DNA of 64,000 nucleotides, from contig DHDP01000014.1 of assembly GCA_002399405.1 (NCBI GenBank), positions 62,001-126,000 on the forward strand, in the 5' to 3' direction. The stretch is from Treponema sp. UBA4873. GTDB lineage: Bacteria > Spirochaetota > Spirochaetia > Treponematales > Treponemataceae. A model generated the notes under the pieces. The model made no database searches and had not been told where the DNA came from. It saw nothing but the letters and a program-made list of their open reading frames with translations. The position numbers were made by a program, and so were the translations under genes. Shown here piece by piece: positions 48,265 through 56,881 of the stretch (the stretch's first letter is position 1; every line of letters begins with the position of its first letter).

Positions 48265-49540
48265 ATATGTGATTGACGGCGGATTTCCCGTTAAAGGAAC
48301 GATTGCGGCCGGAGGCAACAAAAACGCAGCGCTTCCGTGCATTGCGGCCGCGCTTCTTACGCAGGAACCTGTAATACTGCACAATATTCCCGACATTGAA
48401 GACACCTCCGTTATGCTGAGCATACTTCAGTCGTTCGGCGCAAAGGCGGAAAGCGCCGGCAAACACAGCTGGAAAATCACTGCAGAAAAAATTGAAAATA
48501 CAATGATTCCCGCGGAGCTGTCCAAAAAAATCCGTGCGTCGATTCTGTTCGCGGGGCCGCTTCTTGCACGCGCGGGAAAAGTGGAAATGCTTCCGCCGGG
48601 CGGAGACGTCATCGGAAGGCGACGGCTCGACACACATTTTTTCGCGCTCACACAGCTCGGCGCCCGCGTCGAGATTAACGGCAAATTCGTTTTTACCGCG
48701 AACAAGCTTGCAGGCGCTGATATTTTTCTCGATGAAATGTCGGTCACCGCGACGGAGAACGCCGTCATGGCGGCTGTCCTTGCGGAAGGCTCCACCATCA
48801 TTTCAAACGCGGCAAGCGAACCTCACGTGCAGGACCTGTGCAACATGCTTTCCGCCATGGGTGCGGACATCACCGGCACGGGAAGCAACATACTCAGAAT
48901 AAAAGGTGTGAAGCAGCTTAAGGGGTGCGAATTCACGATAGGCCCCGATTATATGGAAATCGGCTCGTTCATCGGACTCGCGGCGGCAACACACGGCTCC
49001 ATCAGAATAACCGGCATCAATCCGGCCGATATGAGACCGTTGCGCACAGGATTCTGCAAACTCGGCATTTCGTGGACGATAGAAGGATCCGAACTTACTG
49101 TTCCTGCAGTGCAGGAGCTTAAAGTAAACAACGACATGGGAAGTTCAACGCCGAAAGTCGACGACGCTCCGTGGCCGGGATTTCCGCCTGATCTGACGAG
49201 CATCATGACGGTCGTCGCAACGCAGGTCGAGGGCACCGTACTCATATTCGAAAAGATGTTTGAATCGCGCATGTTCTTCGTCGACAAATTGATCAACATG
49301 GGAGCATGCATCACGCTCTGCGACCCGCACCGCGCCGTTGTGTGCGGCCCGCGCATTCTGCACGGAGACCACCTCGTTTCCCCCGACGTGCGAGCCGGCA
49401 TGGCGATGGTCATTGCCGCTATGGCCGCACACGGAGAAAGCCGCATAAGCAACGTGTATCAGATTGAACGCGGATACGAACACCTTGTTGAGCGTCTGCA
49501 GTCGGTCGGCGCCCACATAACTACTGTCGACGTAAAATAA
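48257..49540 (+). CDS. murA: UDP-N-acetylglucosamine 1-carboxyvinyltransferase, Asp117 variant
   Basis: A 427-residue enzyme of the first committed step of peptidoglycan synthesis. GGNKNAALPC at 19-28 contains the UDP-GlcNAc-binding K22/N23, IRASILFAGPLLAR at 92-105, and the flexible loop reads PPGGDVIG with D117 at the position of the usual fosfomycin-target cysteine (C115 in E. coli). The C-terminal DLTSIMTVVATQVEGT and VYQIERGYEHL are standard. An SD CGGAG is 6 bases before the ATG. It converges with the minus-strand J-domain gene, overlapping it by 20 bases. Confidence 0.95.
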   Translation: MHEYVIDGGFPVKGTIAAGGNKNAALPCIAAALLTQEPVILHNIPDIEDTSVMLSILQSFGAKAESAGKHSWKITAEKIENTMIPAELSKKIRASILFAGPLLARAGKVEMLPPGGDVIGRRRLDTHFFALTQLGARVEINGKFVFTANKLAGADIFLDEMSVTATENAVMAAVLAEGSTIISNAASEPHVQDLCNMLSAMGADITGTGSNILRIKGVKQLKGCEFTIGPDYMEIGSFIGLAAATHGSIRITGINPADMRPLRTGFCKLGISWTIEGSELTVPAVQELKVNNDMGSSTPKVDDAPWPGFPPDLTSIMTVVATQVEGTVLIFEKMFESRMFFVDKLINMGACITLCDPHRAVVCGPRILHGDHLVSPDVRAGMAMVIAAMAAHGESRISNVYQIERGYEHLVERLQSVGAHITTVDVK

Positions 49541-50267
49541 ATTCATAAGCTGCCTGTACGCGCAGAAAAATCTCTCCGCCCGCCGCGCAGCTGTCGGGAT
49601 GATATTCGGCTGCAAGCTTACGATGCACTGCTTTCACCTGCTCTATCGTCGCGTCGGACGGAAGGCCGAGCACGTCGTACGCGGCGGAAAGCTCGTCGCT
49701 CACGTAGTGATAGTCGAGCAGTTCCGCGAGATACTGCGACGGTCTTTCCGTCTCCTGCTTTTTGTTCCACGAAAATTCCGCAGCACCGAGCAATGTGAAT
49801 ATGCGCCGTATCATTGCGGAGGGAAAACGGTCGCCGTTCTTTCTGATGCTGTGTGCAAGACATTCAACGAGAAGATCGCTGTTCAGCTGCCCGGCAGCGG
49901 CGGCCGAACGGCACAGCGAATGCCAGTCGGCACGATATTCCGTGCCGAAAGCGTTTTTAACGAGACGTGCGGCTTCCGCACTGTCGCCGAGACAGTCGAC
50001 AGTAAGTGCGCATATGTACAGCGCCCCCGGAAACGGTTCGCCTTGGATACCTGAAAACGTTCCCTGTGCAACGGCTCTCGTCCATTCCTTTTCTTTCCGG
50101 ACACGAATCACTATAAGCGTTGTAAAAGCGCCGGCGGCAAATCCTGCAGAAGCGCCGCCGGGCCCCGCGGCAGCTCCGCACGCAGTGCAAAACAGAACGA
50201 ATCCGTATTTTTTTAAAAATCGAACGGCATATTTCCGCCATTTTACCGGAAAATATTCAGGCCGCAT
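49521..50267 (-). CDS. Membrane J-domain protein (DjlA-like layout)
   Basis: A 248-residue protein with an N-terminal membrane segment (about 18-45, FVLFCTACGAAAGPGGASAGFAAGAF), a helical middle (about 60-170) and a C-terminal J domain (about 185-248) containing the HPD motif in AAEYHPDSC. The layout TM - TerB-like helices - J domain is that of DjlA. The ATG at 50267 overlaps the stop of the upstream membrane gene by 11 bases. Confidence 0.75.
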   Translation of the reverse strand: MRPEYFPVKWRKYAVRFLKKYGFVLFCTACGAAAGPGGASAGFAAGAFTTLIVIRVRKEKEWTRAVAQGTFSGIQGEPFPGALYICALTVDCLGDSAEAARLVKNAFGTEYRADWHSLCRSAAAAGQLNSDLLVECLAHSIRKNGDRFPSAMIRRIFTLLGAAEFSWNKKQETERPSQYLAELLDYHYVSDELSAAYDVLGLPSDATIEQVKAVHRKLAAEYHPDSCAAGGEIFLRVQAAYEFILRRQ

Positions 50268-52071
50268 CTGCGGAGTTCCGTGCAAGAAACACAATGGAAG
50301 CGATAATGAGAATTGCAATATATACTCCGCATCCGACAAGAAGCGCGTACTGCCTTCCCGCCGCACCGAGGAATACATAATTGAACAGTTTATACAGCCA
50401 CAGAAGCGCCTCAAACACTATATATGCCAGAACGGAAAACAAAGGAAACGCGGCCGTCCAGACAGTCTTGAACATCAGCTTTTCACCGATGCGGTAGTTC
50501 CATGCAAAACTTGCGGAACAGACGATAATCACGAGAATGAACAGCGGATACAGTATCCTGTTGAGCATAACCTGACCGAACACTTCCTCCGAATAGCCGT
50601 ATTGAACAGCCTTTCCGGCAAAATGAAAAAGTGCCGGAATGCTCATAAGTTCCGCACCCTTTGATGCTTCAGCAAGCAGTTCGAAATCGTCATACGGAAT
50701 GGGAAGGACAAGTTGTCCTTTTTCGTCTTCCTCACCGGCATCAGCATAGCAGTACAGCGGTTTATTAACAATTCCGTCCGTGTCGCGGTCTACGGACCGG
50801 AGCAGCACATACGGCACATATTCGGTTCTTCCGTCGATTCCGAGAGCAATCCGCGTGCCATCGTCGAAATCGGACACAGGCACTTCAAGCAGCTTCGCGT
50901 ACTGCACGTACATACTCCGCGCGTACGCACCGTTTTTATCAAGGGAAAAAACCGATAAGCCGCGGAGATACTGGACCATTCCGTCGGTCCCCTTCATCGA
51001 CGTTATACCTTTGATGTATACGATGTCGGTCGAACCGTCTGCACGCCGTATCGTAAAATACACATTGCCGGCGGTTTCGAATTCCTGCATATTGAACGTT
51101 TCGTCTATAAAAAAGCTTTCGGCAGCGAGCCGCGCGCCCGCAAGCCCGAGATACCGTACGACATCGGGATCTATCGATAACGCATGAGACTGCATGGATA
51201 ACGTTCTGAAAACATAATACGCTTTCAGATTATCACCGTCCATGAGCAGCTTATACCCGTCCAGTTTGCGCTTGTACACGCGCTCTTCCTCCGTTTCCGC
51301 GGGTGTCTCCGCCAGAGACAGCTTATTCCATGCGGCCGCGGCGGTCTGTTTCAGCAGCTCGACATTGGTGTCCTTCGGCGACGCGACGGAAATGCCCGTC
51401 TCCGCATAATAATGCGCGTCGAACCAGTTTCCCTTTGCGTATGCAGCTTCGGCACGTTGCCGCAATTCACTCACGGTATATCCCTCCTCGCTGACGCCCC
51501 GGGAAATCTCGGGCAGTATTGCGGACTTCTGATTTTTACGGAAAGATTTAACCGCAGATTCGGCCTTCGCAGCAAGCTGCAGAGCCTCACCCGATTTCGG
51601 GTCTATTTTTACCGCAAGCTGCGCATACTGATAAGCTGAACCGGAATCGCCGGAAGCATATGCATTCGTTCCGATACGCACGTACTCGCGCACGAGTTTC
51701 GGCAGCTGTTCAAGCTGCTGCTGCTTCGACCCGAGAAACGGCGTTCCTATCTCCGCCGCACACGTAAGTACGAACGAACAGACAAGTCCCATGACGATGA
51801 CATGACGGTATCTTTCGAACATCGCGGGAGAAAAACGCATGACGCTTCCTTCCGGGCTGCGTCCGAACGAGACGGCGCTGCCGATTATGAACCCTGTAAC
51901 GGCGACGGCGGGCAGTATGCGGCAGAAAAGTCTGAGTCCCGCGTACAGTCTGTACATGCGTACCGATTTTTCAAGAAGCTCCGGCAGAGCACCGGTAAAA
52001 AATCCGGCGGCCAGACAGACGCAGAAACAAAAAAGGATATATCCGAACAGTATTTGAAGCACACGTTTCAT
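50257..52071 (-). CDS. Large membrane protein with helical repeats, unknown function
   Basis: A 604-residue protein with three N-terminal membrane helices (about 5-30, 48-68, 90-110), a soluble region (about 115-480) whose first part is TPR-like (AYQYAQLAVKIDPKSGEALQLAAKAE, YAKGNWFDAHYYAETGISVASP), and three or four C-terminal helices (about 500-600). I recognise no named family. It overlaps the gene before it by 4 bases and the one after by 11, forming a three-gene operon. Confidence 0.6.
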   Translation of the reverse strand: MKRVLQILFGYILFCFCVCLAAGFFTGALPELLEKSVRMYRLYAGLRLFCRILPAVAVTGFIIGSAVSFGRSPEGSVMRFSPAMFERYRHVIVMGLVCSFVLTCAAEIGTPFLGSKQQQLEQLPKLVREYVRIGTNAYASGDSGSAYQYAQLAVKIDPKSGEALQLAAKAESAVKSFRKNQKSAILPEISRGVSEEGYTVSELRQRAEAAYAKGNWFDAHYYAETGISVASPKDTNVELLKQTAAAAWNKLSLAETPAETEEERVYKRKLDGYKLLMDGDNLKAYYVFRTLSMQSHALSIDPDVVRYLGLAGARLAAESFFIDETFNMQEFETAGNVYFTIRRADGSTDIVYIKGITSMKGTDGMVQYLRGLSVFSLDKNGAYARSMYVQYAKLLEVPVSDFDDGTRIALGIDGRTEYVPYVLLRSVDRDTDGIVNKPLYCYADAGEEDEKGQLVLPIPYDDFELLAEASKGAELMSIPALFHFAGKAVQYGYSEEVFGQVMLNRILYPLFILVIIVCSASFAWNYRIGEKLMFKTVWTAAFPLFSVLAYIVFEALLWLYKLFNYVFLGAAGRQYALLVGCGVYIAILIIASIVFLARNSADAA

Positions 52072-53051
52072 ATACCTCTCCTTTTATTTTTTCTTCCCCG
52101 AGTCAGCGCCGCCGTAATTCCGATAAAAACAAATATCAGCGAGAAAAACACATTTACACAGACAAGCACAGGCTCATCAAGAGCGGTAAGGAATTTCATC
52201 TGTGTTCCGATTCCGGCGGCAGATTCCCTGAACTGCAAAAAATAATCGGAAAAGTAAAGCAGATTGAATGATATGACGCCGGACTCCATCACGAGCAGAT
52301 ATATAATGTCTATGAGCCGCCATTCGCTGCAGAACGTCAACGCGTATACCGAAAAAAGCGCAAGTCCGAACGACATAAAGCTGAGCCAGTTCACGTAGCC
52401 GGCATTCCAGGCGTATTCCGCGCGTGTTTCAATAGCAGCAAATCCGTCCATAATCCATCCCGGCATTACCGGAATAGTCTCGCGTATAAGGATATCTTTG
52501 AACGGGGCTGATTCATCGGCCATTTCGGCATAATTTATCATTTGCATCGAAACAGCGTCTTCCGGCGCTGCATTTTCGTTTATTACGACGGCATCCGCAT
52601 CATGGGGACACTCTTCTGCGGATAAGCTGCCGTACGGTACGTACACAACGTTTTTTCCCGCGTGCCTGAAATACCCCGCAGTAAGCGAAGGTATCTCCAT
52701 GCCGGGATTTGTCTGCCACCGGTTTTTCGACTCGATGAAAACCGGGTACACTATGCCCCAGGTCGCAGCTCCCAGCAGCGCGTACATAACGACGGGAAGG
52801 ATGCCGCCTCCCGAATGCCGGATACGGTAACAGCTGAGCAGCGTTCCCGAAAGCACGAGTACGACAGGCATGACAACAAAAAATCCTTCAAAAAGTGCGT
52901 GACTGTCGAACAACTGCAGCGTTTTTCCGGCAATGAGTCCCGCTGTATTAAAATAGAGCATGTATACGAGCACACCGATTACGCAGCTTACCAAAAGGAT
53001 TCCCGCATATGCCGGTATCAGTAAAAGTGCTTTTTTAAGTGACTTTATCAT
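52068..53051 (-). CDS. Six-helix membrane protein, unknown function
   Basis: A 327-residue protein with three N-terminal helices (about 6-32, 48-70, 82-105), a soluble loop (about 110-205) and three C-terminal helices (about 215-235, 250-270, 290-315). The 3-loop-3 topology recalls LptF/LptG permease-like subunits, but there is no sequence signature, so this is a topology remark only. I chose the ATG at 53051, which has TTGGAG five bases before it; one at 53066 is possible. First gene of the operon 53051-49521. Confidence 0.55.
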   Translation of the reverse strand: MIKSLKKALLLIPAYAGILLVSCVIGVLVYMLYFNTAGLIAGKTLQLFDSHALFEGFFVVMPVVLVLSGTLLSCYRIRHSGGGILPVVMYALLGAATWGIVYPVFIESKNRWQTNPGMEIPSLTAGYFRHAGKNVVYVPYGSLSAEECPHDADAVVINENAAPEDAVSMQMINYAEMADESAPFKDILIRETIPVMPGWIMDGFAAIETRAEYAWNAGYVNWLSFMSFGLALFSVYALTFCSEWRLIDIIYLLVMESGVISFNLLYFSDYFLQFRESAAGIGTQMKFLTALDEPVLVCVNVFFSLIFVFIGITAALTRGRKNKRRGI

Positions 53052-53460
53052 TACGTCTCCAATCATACGTATTCCCTTATATTATCGGCAGATTTATAAT
53101 TTTATTATCCCATATATCCACATACTAATTCACTGTTTATCCACAGGTTATCAACAAGACGAAAGAAAAAATCCGTACAACATTTATCTCTTCACAATAC
53201 CAGAAAATAGACTGGATATGATTTAACCGTTTAATTATTTATAATACAAGTATTTACAAAAGCAGTTGCAGTGAGATTAAAGTTTTTCGGGATGTGGAAA
53301 AATTTTACCGGGAAAAAAATCTTCATCTCTTTTTTCTCTATTTTTATCCACAACTTATCCACGGTTATCCACAGGTTATGCTCCGACACAGCACCGTTCG
53401 CCCGAACATAAAAAAAGCCGGAATGCAGTGCATCCGGCCTTTTTATGAGAAAACACCCGT
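53052..53460. other. AT-rich non-coding region with DnaA-box cluster
   Basis: This 409-base gap has no gene. It contains three perfect DnaA boxes TTATCCACA (53137-53145, 53344-53352, 53365-53373) and several one-mismatch boxes: ATATCCACA (53114), TTATCAACA (53148), TTATCCACG (53355) on the plus strand and TTTTCCACA on the minus strand (53301-53293). The interval between the two groups is very AT-rich (53160-53340), which would suit an unwinding element. Candidate replication origin or a DnaA-titration site. dnaA is not in the window. Confidence 0.6.
53410..53446 (-). terminator. Terminator after STAS gene
   Basis: AAAAAGCCGG-AATGC / GCAT-CCGGCCTTTTT with a bulge on each arm, A-run 53410-53416 and T-run on the other side, so it can work in both directions. 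Located 15 bases beyond the STAS stop on the minus strand. Confidence 0.8.
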
Positions 53461-54012
53461 TCAACCGAGCGAAACGTTTCCCTGTGCGTCTATAGCAAGA
53501 ATGGACTTGCATTCCGAACAGCGGAACCGGCCCGACCGTGTTGCACGAAGACGTTTCGTACAAACAGGGCATGCAAATACTTTGGGGAATACGCTGTTGA
53601 CGGCAGGGGCATCGTTTTTGAAGAAAGATACAGCATCCTCTGTCGTATCTTTGATATTAAAAAACTGCGAAAATCCGAGAAGCTGGAAAACTTCATACAC
53701 TTTCGGCTGAATCTCGAGCAGAACAATATCGCCGCCTTTCGGTTTTACCATTTTCAAAAAAGCCGTAAAAGAACCTATGCCTGTCGACGAGACATAATTC
53801 AACGACGAGCAGTTAAAAATAAGATTAATAAATCCGGACTCTACGACTTTTTGTATCTTTTTCTGAAAAAAATTTGAATTATATGTATCTATATATCCGT
53901 TAAGATATATGCACAGCCCGTTGGAAATCTCGTCAATTTTTTCGAGCGAAATTTTAAGGCTGTCGTCCTTTTCTTCGTTAAAACCCGGAACCAGGTTATT
54001 ACTGTTTACCAT
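53461..54012 (-). CDS. STAS-domain protein with C-terminal zinc ribbon
   Basis: A 183-residue protein. Residues about 20-130 form a STAS domain of the anti-sigma-factor antagonist type, with the phosphorylatable serine region LNYVSSTGIGSF. The C-terminal 40 residues carry a four-cysteine zinc ribbon (ACPVCTKRL ... FRCSECK). STAS proteins switch partner kinases or anti-sigma factors; the zinc ribbon is unusual and may give DNA, RNA or protein contact. SD GGAGG is close to the ATG. Promoter TTGACA (54083-54078), 18-base spacer, TATCAT (54059-54054). Confidence 0.8.
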   Translation of the reverse strand: MVNSNNLVPGFNEEKDDSLKISLEKIDEISNGLCIYLNGYIDTYNSNFFQKKIQKVVESGFINLIFNCSSLNYVSSTGIGSFTAFLKMVKPKGGDIVLLEIQPKVYEVFQLLGFSQFFNIKDTTEDAVSFFKNDAPAVNSVFPKVFACPVCTKRLRATRSGRFRCSECKSILAIDAQGNVSLG

Positions 54013-54053
54013 ATGCCTCCGCTATCCGGAAAAAAACTTTTAAAGTTTCTACT

Positions 54054-54083
54054 ATGATACACCAAAAATTACTATAATGTCAA
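54054..54083 (-). promoter_or_regulatory. Promoter of STAS gene
   Basis: Minus strand TTGACA, 18-base spacer, TATCAT; leader of about 35 bases with an SD. Confidence 0.55.
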
Positions 54084-54205
54084 ATCAATGTACCAATTGA
54101 GAATACATCTTCTGTGTTCAGTATCGGCTTCATTTACCGTTTTTTAAAGAGAAAAACAAATTTGTTCTCTGGTTACATTATATAGCGTATAATCCGGAAA
54201 GAAAG

Positions 54206-54211
54206 TATACT
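54206..54211 (+). promoter_or_regulatory. -10 box of TrmJ-like gene, leaderless type
   Basis: TATACT, 6 bases before ATG at 54218. No clear -35 and no SD. A TATAAT at 54188-54193 is an alternative for a 20-base leader. Confidence 0.4.
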
Positions 54212-54217
54212 CGGATT

Positions 54218-54985
54218 ATGAATCTGGAAAAAATCTGCGTCCTGCTCGTGCGTCCTGAAGAAAGCCGGAACATCGGCGCCGCCTGCAGAGCAATGGCGAA
54301 CAACGATATAACCGACATGCGTATCGTCGGAAAGCGTACTGATTACGACGATGAAAAAATACACATTCTGGCAATTCACGCCGGTTATATCTGGGAACAG
54401 GCACGTTTCTATGATTCGATCACCGAAGCAACAGTCGACTGCTCTCTTTCTGCGGGAACGACGCGCCGGCGGGGAAAAAACAGGAAAGGCAAACTGCTGC
54501 TGCCGGAAGAATTCGCTGCAGAGGCTGCCGATATTACGGGAGACAGAGTTTCCGGCGCGGGAGGAATCGTCGCCGCCGTGTTCGGCAACGAACGAACGGG
54601 CCTCACCGACGAAGAAATGGCTGAATGTACGATCGGCGTCACGATTCCGTCAAGCGAAGAATTCGCCTCGCTCAATCTGTCTCATGCGGTGCAAATCATC
54701 TGCTATCACCTGTTCCGTGAAAAAAATAAGGGAATTACCGGCTACACACCGCTTCCGCTTTCACGAATCGACAAAACTGTCACGGCTATTGCCGATAACC
54801 TGCAGAAAATCGGATTCTTCAGCGTTACCGGTCGCGCCGATATGGAAATGTTCTGGCGGAGCGTTCTGTCGAGAGCGGCTTTGTCGGAAGGTGAAGCACA
54901 ATATATAGAAAAAACATTCACAAAAGCCGCCGGCCTCGCATCGCGGACAGAAACTCAAAAAACGCAGCACGTCCCTAAAACCTGA
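54218..54985 (+). CDS. SpoU-family tRNA 2'-O-methyltransferase (TrmJ-like)
   Basis: A 255-residue SPOUT methyltransferase. VLLVRPEESRNIGAACRAMANN near the N-terminus, AAVFGNERTGLTDEEMAECT (SAM-binding knot) and SEEFASLNLSHAVQIICYHL are diagnostic of the TrmJ/TrmH group. TrmJ methylates the ribose at tRNA position 32. The C-terminal helix extension fits TrmJ. It converges with the sigma-54 activator gene with an 11-base overlap. Confidence 0.9.
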   Translation: MNLEKICVLLVRPEESRNIGAACRAMANNDITDMRIVGKRTDYDDEKIHILAIHAGYIWEQARFYDSITEATVDCSLSAGTTRRRGKNRKGKLLLPEEFAAEAADITGDRVSGAGGIVAAVFGNERTGLTDEEMAECTIGVTIPSSEEFASLNLSHAVQIICYHLFREKNKGITGYTPLPLSRIDKTVTAIADNLQKIGFFSVTGRADMEMFWRSVLSRAALSEGEAQYIEKTFTKAAGLASRTETQKTQHVPKT

Positions 54986-56114
54986 TATTCTCAGGCTGGA
55001 TTACAGAGGACTTTGTGAGTATGCAGGCCCGGCGCAGACAGCTTTTCAGCTGTCTCACATTACCCGGCCAGTCGTACCGCATCAGCATCTCAAGAGCGCT
55101 GTCGGACAGTATTTTTCCCTTTTCCTTCAGCAGTATTTCCGCAATTTCCCTGATATCGCCGCTTCTGTCGTGCAGCGGCGGCATAACGATAGTATAGTCG
55201 GCTATCCGGTAGTACAAATCCTCCCTGAATTTTCCTTTCCGCGAAAGCGAGAACAAATCCTTATTTGCGGCGCAGATAAAACGCACGTCGACATGACGAT
55301 CCGTATCTGAACCGACGCTGCAGAAATTACCGGTTTCGAGCACGCTCAGCAGTTTTGCCTGCAGATTTACAGTTGTTTCCGCAATCTCGTCCATAAACAG
55401 AGTCCCGCCGTCTGCCTTTGCAAAACGGCCGGGACGTTTTACTGCTCCTGTATACGCTCCCGGAACAGTACCGAACAATTCGCTTTCAGCAAGACTGTCG
55501 GGAATAGATGCCATATTGACCGATACATAGCATTTGTCTCTTCTGTGTGAATATTTATGTATGAGCTCGGCGGCAAGTGATTTACCAGTTCCGCTTTCGC
55601 CGAGCAGCAGAATTGTTAAATCTTTCGAAGCGATATCCGCAAGCTGTTTTTTTACAGACAGCATTTCTTTCGACTTTCCCGCTATTCTTTCAAACCCGGC
55701 GACATCGGCATCTTCGGTTTTCAGTATCCATTTCTTATCGGGCTGAAGTCCCACGTCAGGCAGCGACGCAATCCGCCGTTCGACAAAATTGCGCAGCAAA
55801 TCAAGATCGCAGGGAAAAGGAATACAGCACTTCCGTAAAGAATCATCCGCGGGAAAACGTGCCGACACGGAGACGAGAAAAAGCGGAAGTGTGCGCGATT
55901 TTATTTTTTCCGTCATCTCTTCAAACGCGCCATCAATGAATGCGGCATCTATAAGTACAACACACGGAAAGGCCTGAAGGGAAAAAGGCGGAGGCACTGC
56001 GTGATCGACTATCTGTATCGAATATTCGGGTTCGAGTGCATGCCGGCATAAATCGATTACTTCCGTATTTATCGAGAACAACACAACATGATTGAAATAC
56101 GGAACGGGAATCAC
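54975..56114 (-). CDS. Sigma-54 activator AAA+ protein without HTH domain
   Basis: A 379-residue protein. N-terminal receiver-like domain (about 1-115) with a degenerate acidic site (VVLIDAAFIDG). AAA+ domain with Walker A GESGTGKS, the sigma-54 loop GAYTGA (GAFTGA variant), Walker B GGTLFMDEIAET and sensor GNVRQLK. The protein stops right after the AAA+ domain (SVIQPENIRF); the usual C-terminal Fis-type HTH is absent. It would activate RpoN from solution, as known for FlgR-like activators. GTG start at 56114 without a good SD, 12 bases after the TagA-like stop. Confidence 0.82.
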   Translation of the reverse strand: MIPVPYFNHVVLFSINTEVIDLCRHALEPEYSIQIVDHAVPPPFSLQAFPCVVLIDAAFIDGAFEEMTEKIKSRTLPLFLVSVSARFPADDSLRKCCIPFPCDLDLLRNFVERRIASLPDVGLQPDKKWILKTEDADVAGFERIAGKSKEMLSVKKQLADIASKDLTILLLGESGTGKSLAAELIHKYSHRRDKCYVSVNMASIPDSLAESELFGTVPGAYTGAVKRPGRFAKADGGTLFMDEIAETTVNLQAKLLSVLETGNFCSVGSDTDRHVDVRFICAANKDLFSLSRKGKFREDLYYRIADYTIVMPPLHDRSGDIREIAEILLKEKGKILSDSALEMLMRYDWPGNVRQLKSCLRRACILTKSSVIQPENIRF

Positions 56115-56126
56115 CGGGAGGGTTGA

Positions 56127-56864
56127 TCACTTTTTAAACAAACGATACCAGACAATAATCAGTATATACCACAAGAAGGGGAAAATCAAAAAAATCTTAA
56201 ACGGATTGTGAAATATCTCCGAATAAATTTCCAGTCCTCTGTTGAACGTCTTTTCATTTACTCGTTTGATCCGTTCCGAAAAAACACCGAGCGCGTCGCG
56301 GTAATAAACGAATATGCTTGATGAAAATTGATTTCTGCGGCGCCACGCCCAAAAATCCTTTTCCTTAATTCCCTCGCTCACGAGCACAAGAGACGGAGAC
56401 GATTTGTAGATTGCCTCAACGACGGCCTCTTCCGCATTTTTCGGATAGTAACCGATATACCGTCCGACAACCTGAAGCGCCGGAAATGTCGCGCGGACAT
56501 TCGCTTCAGCTTTCTGCAGCGTCATCTTGCGGGCCCCGAGCAGATACACCGATTTATAATGCGATTCAAGGATCGAAAGAACTTCAATGACTGCATTAAA
56601 GGGATTATACCGCACAGGAATGGATTTTTTCAGAAATCTCGCACCGCTGATAATGCTTTTTGAAACGGGAAGTACAAGATCCGCATTCTGAATGCACTCC
56701 GCATACTCGCTGTTTCTGCGTGCCTTGAGCAGATTCCATACCGACAAAAAGATTATCTGTTTTGTCCCGGGTTTTGCAAGAAGTTCAAGCACCTCTTCCT
56801 CAAGGTTTTCCGACCGGCATATATCTACAGGCACTCCTGCAATCGTTATTCTCTGAATAGACAT
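56127..56864 (-). CDS. WecG/TagA/CpsF-like protein lacking the catalytic Asp
   Basis: A 245-residue protein of the GT26 family by overall pattern: FLSVWNLLKARRNSEYAECIQNADLVLP, YKSVYLLGARKMTLQKAEANVRATFPALQVVGRYIGYYP, SSPSLVLVSEGIKEKDFWAWRRRN, DALGVFSERIKR. In active members the sequence after ADLVLP is DGxG with the catalytic Asp; here it is VSKSI. It also carries a C-terminal membrane helix (about 222-240). It is therefore probably a non-catalytic or altered-substrate relative. SD GAGGTGG before ATG 56864. Confidence 0.75.
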   Translation of the reverse strand: MSIQRITIAGVPVDICRSENLEEEVLELLAKPGTKQIIFLSVWNLLKARRNSEYAECIQNADLVLPVSKSIISGARFLKKSIPVRYNPFNAVIEVLSILESHYKSVYLLGARKMTLQKAEANVRATFPALQVVGRYIGYYPKNAEEAVVEAIYKSSPSLVLVSEGIKEKDFWAWRRRNQFSSSIFVYYRDALGVFSERIKRVNEKTFNRGLEIYSEIFHNPFKIFLIFPFLWYILIIVWYRLFKK

Positions 56865-56881
56865 ATTTCCACCTCTTTTTA

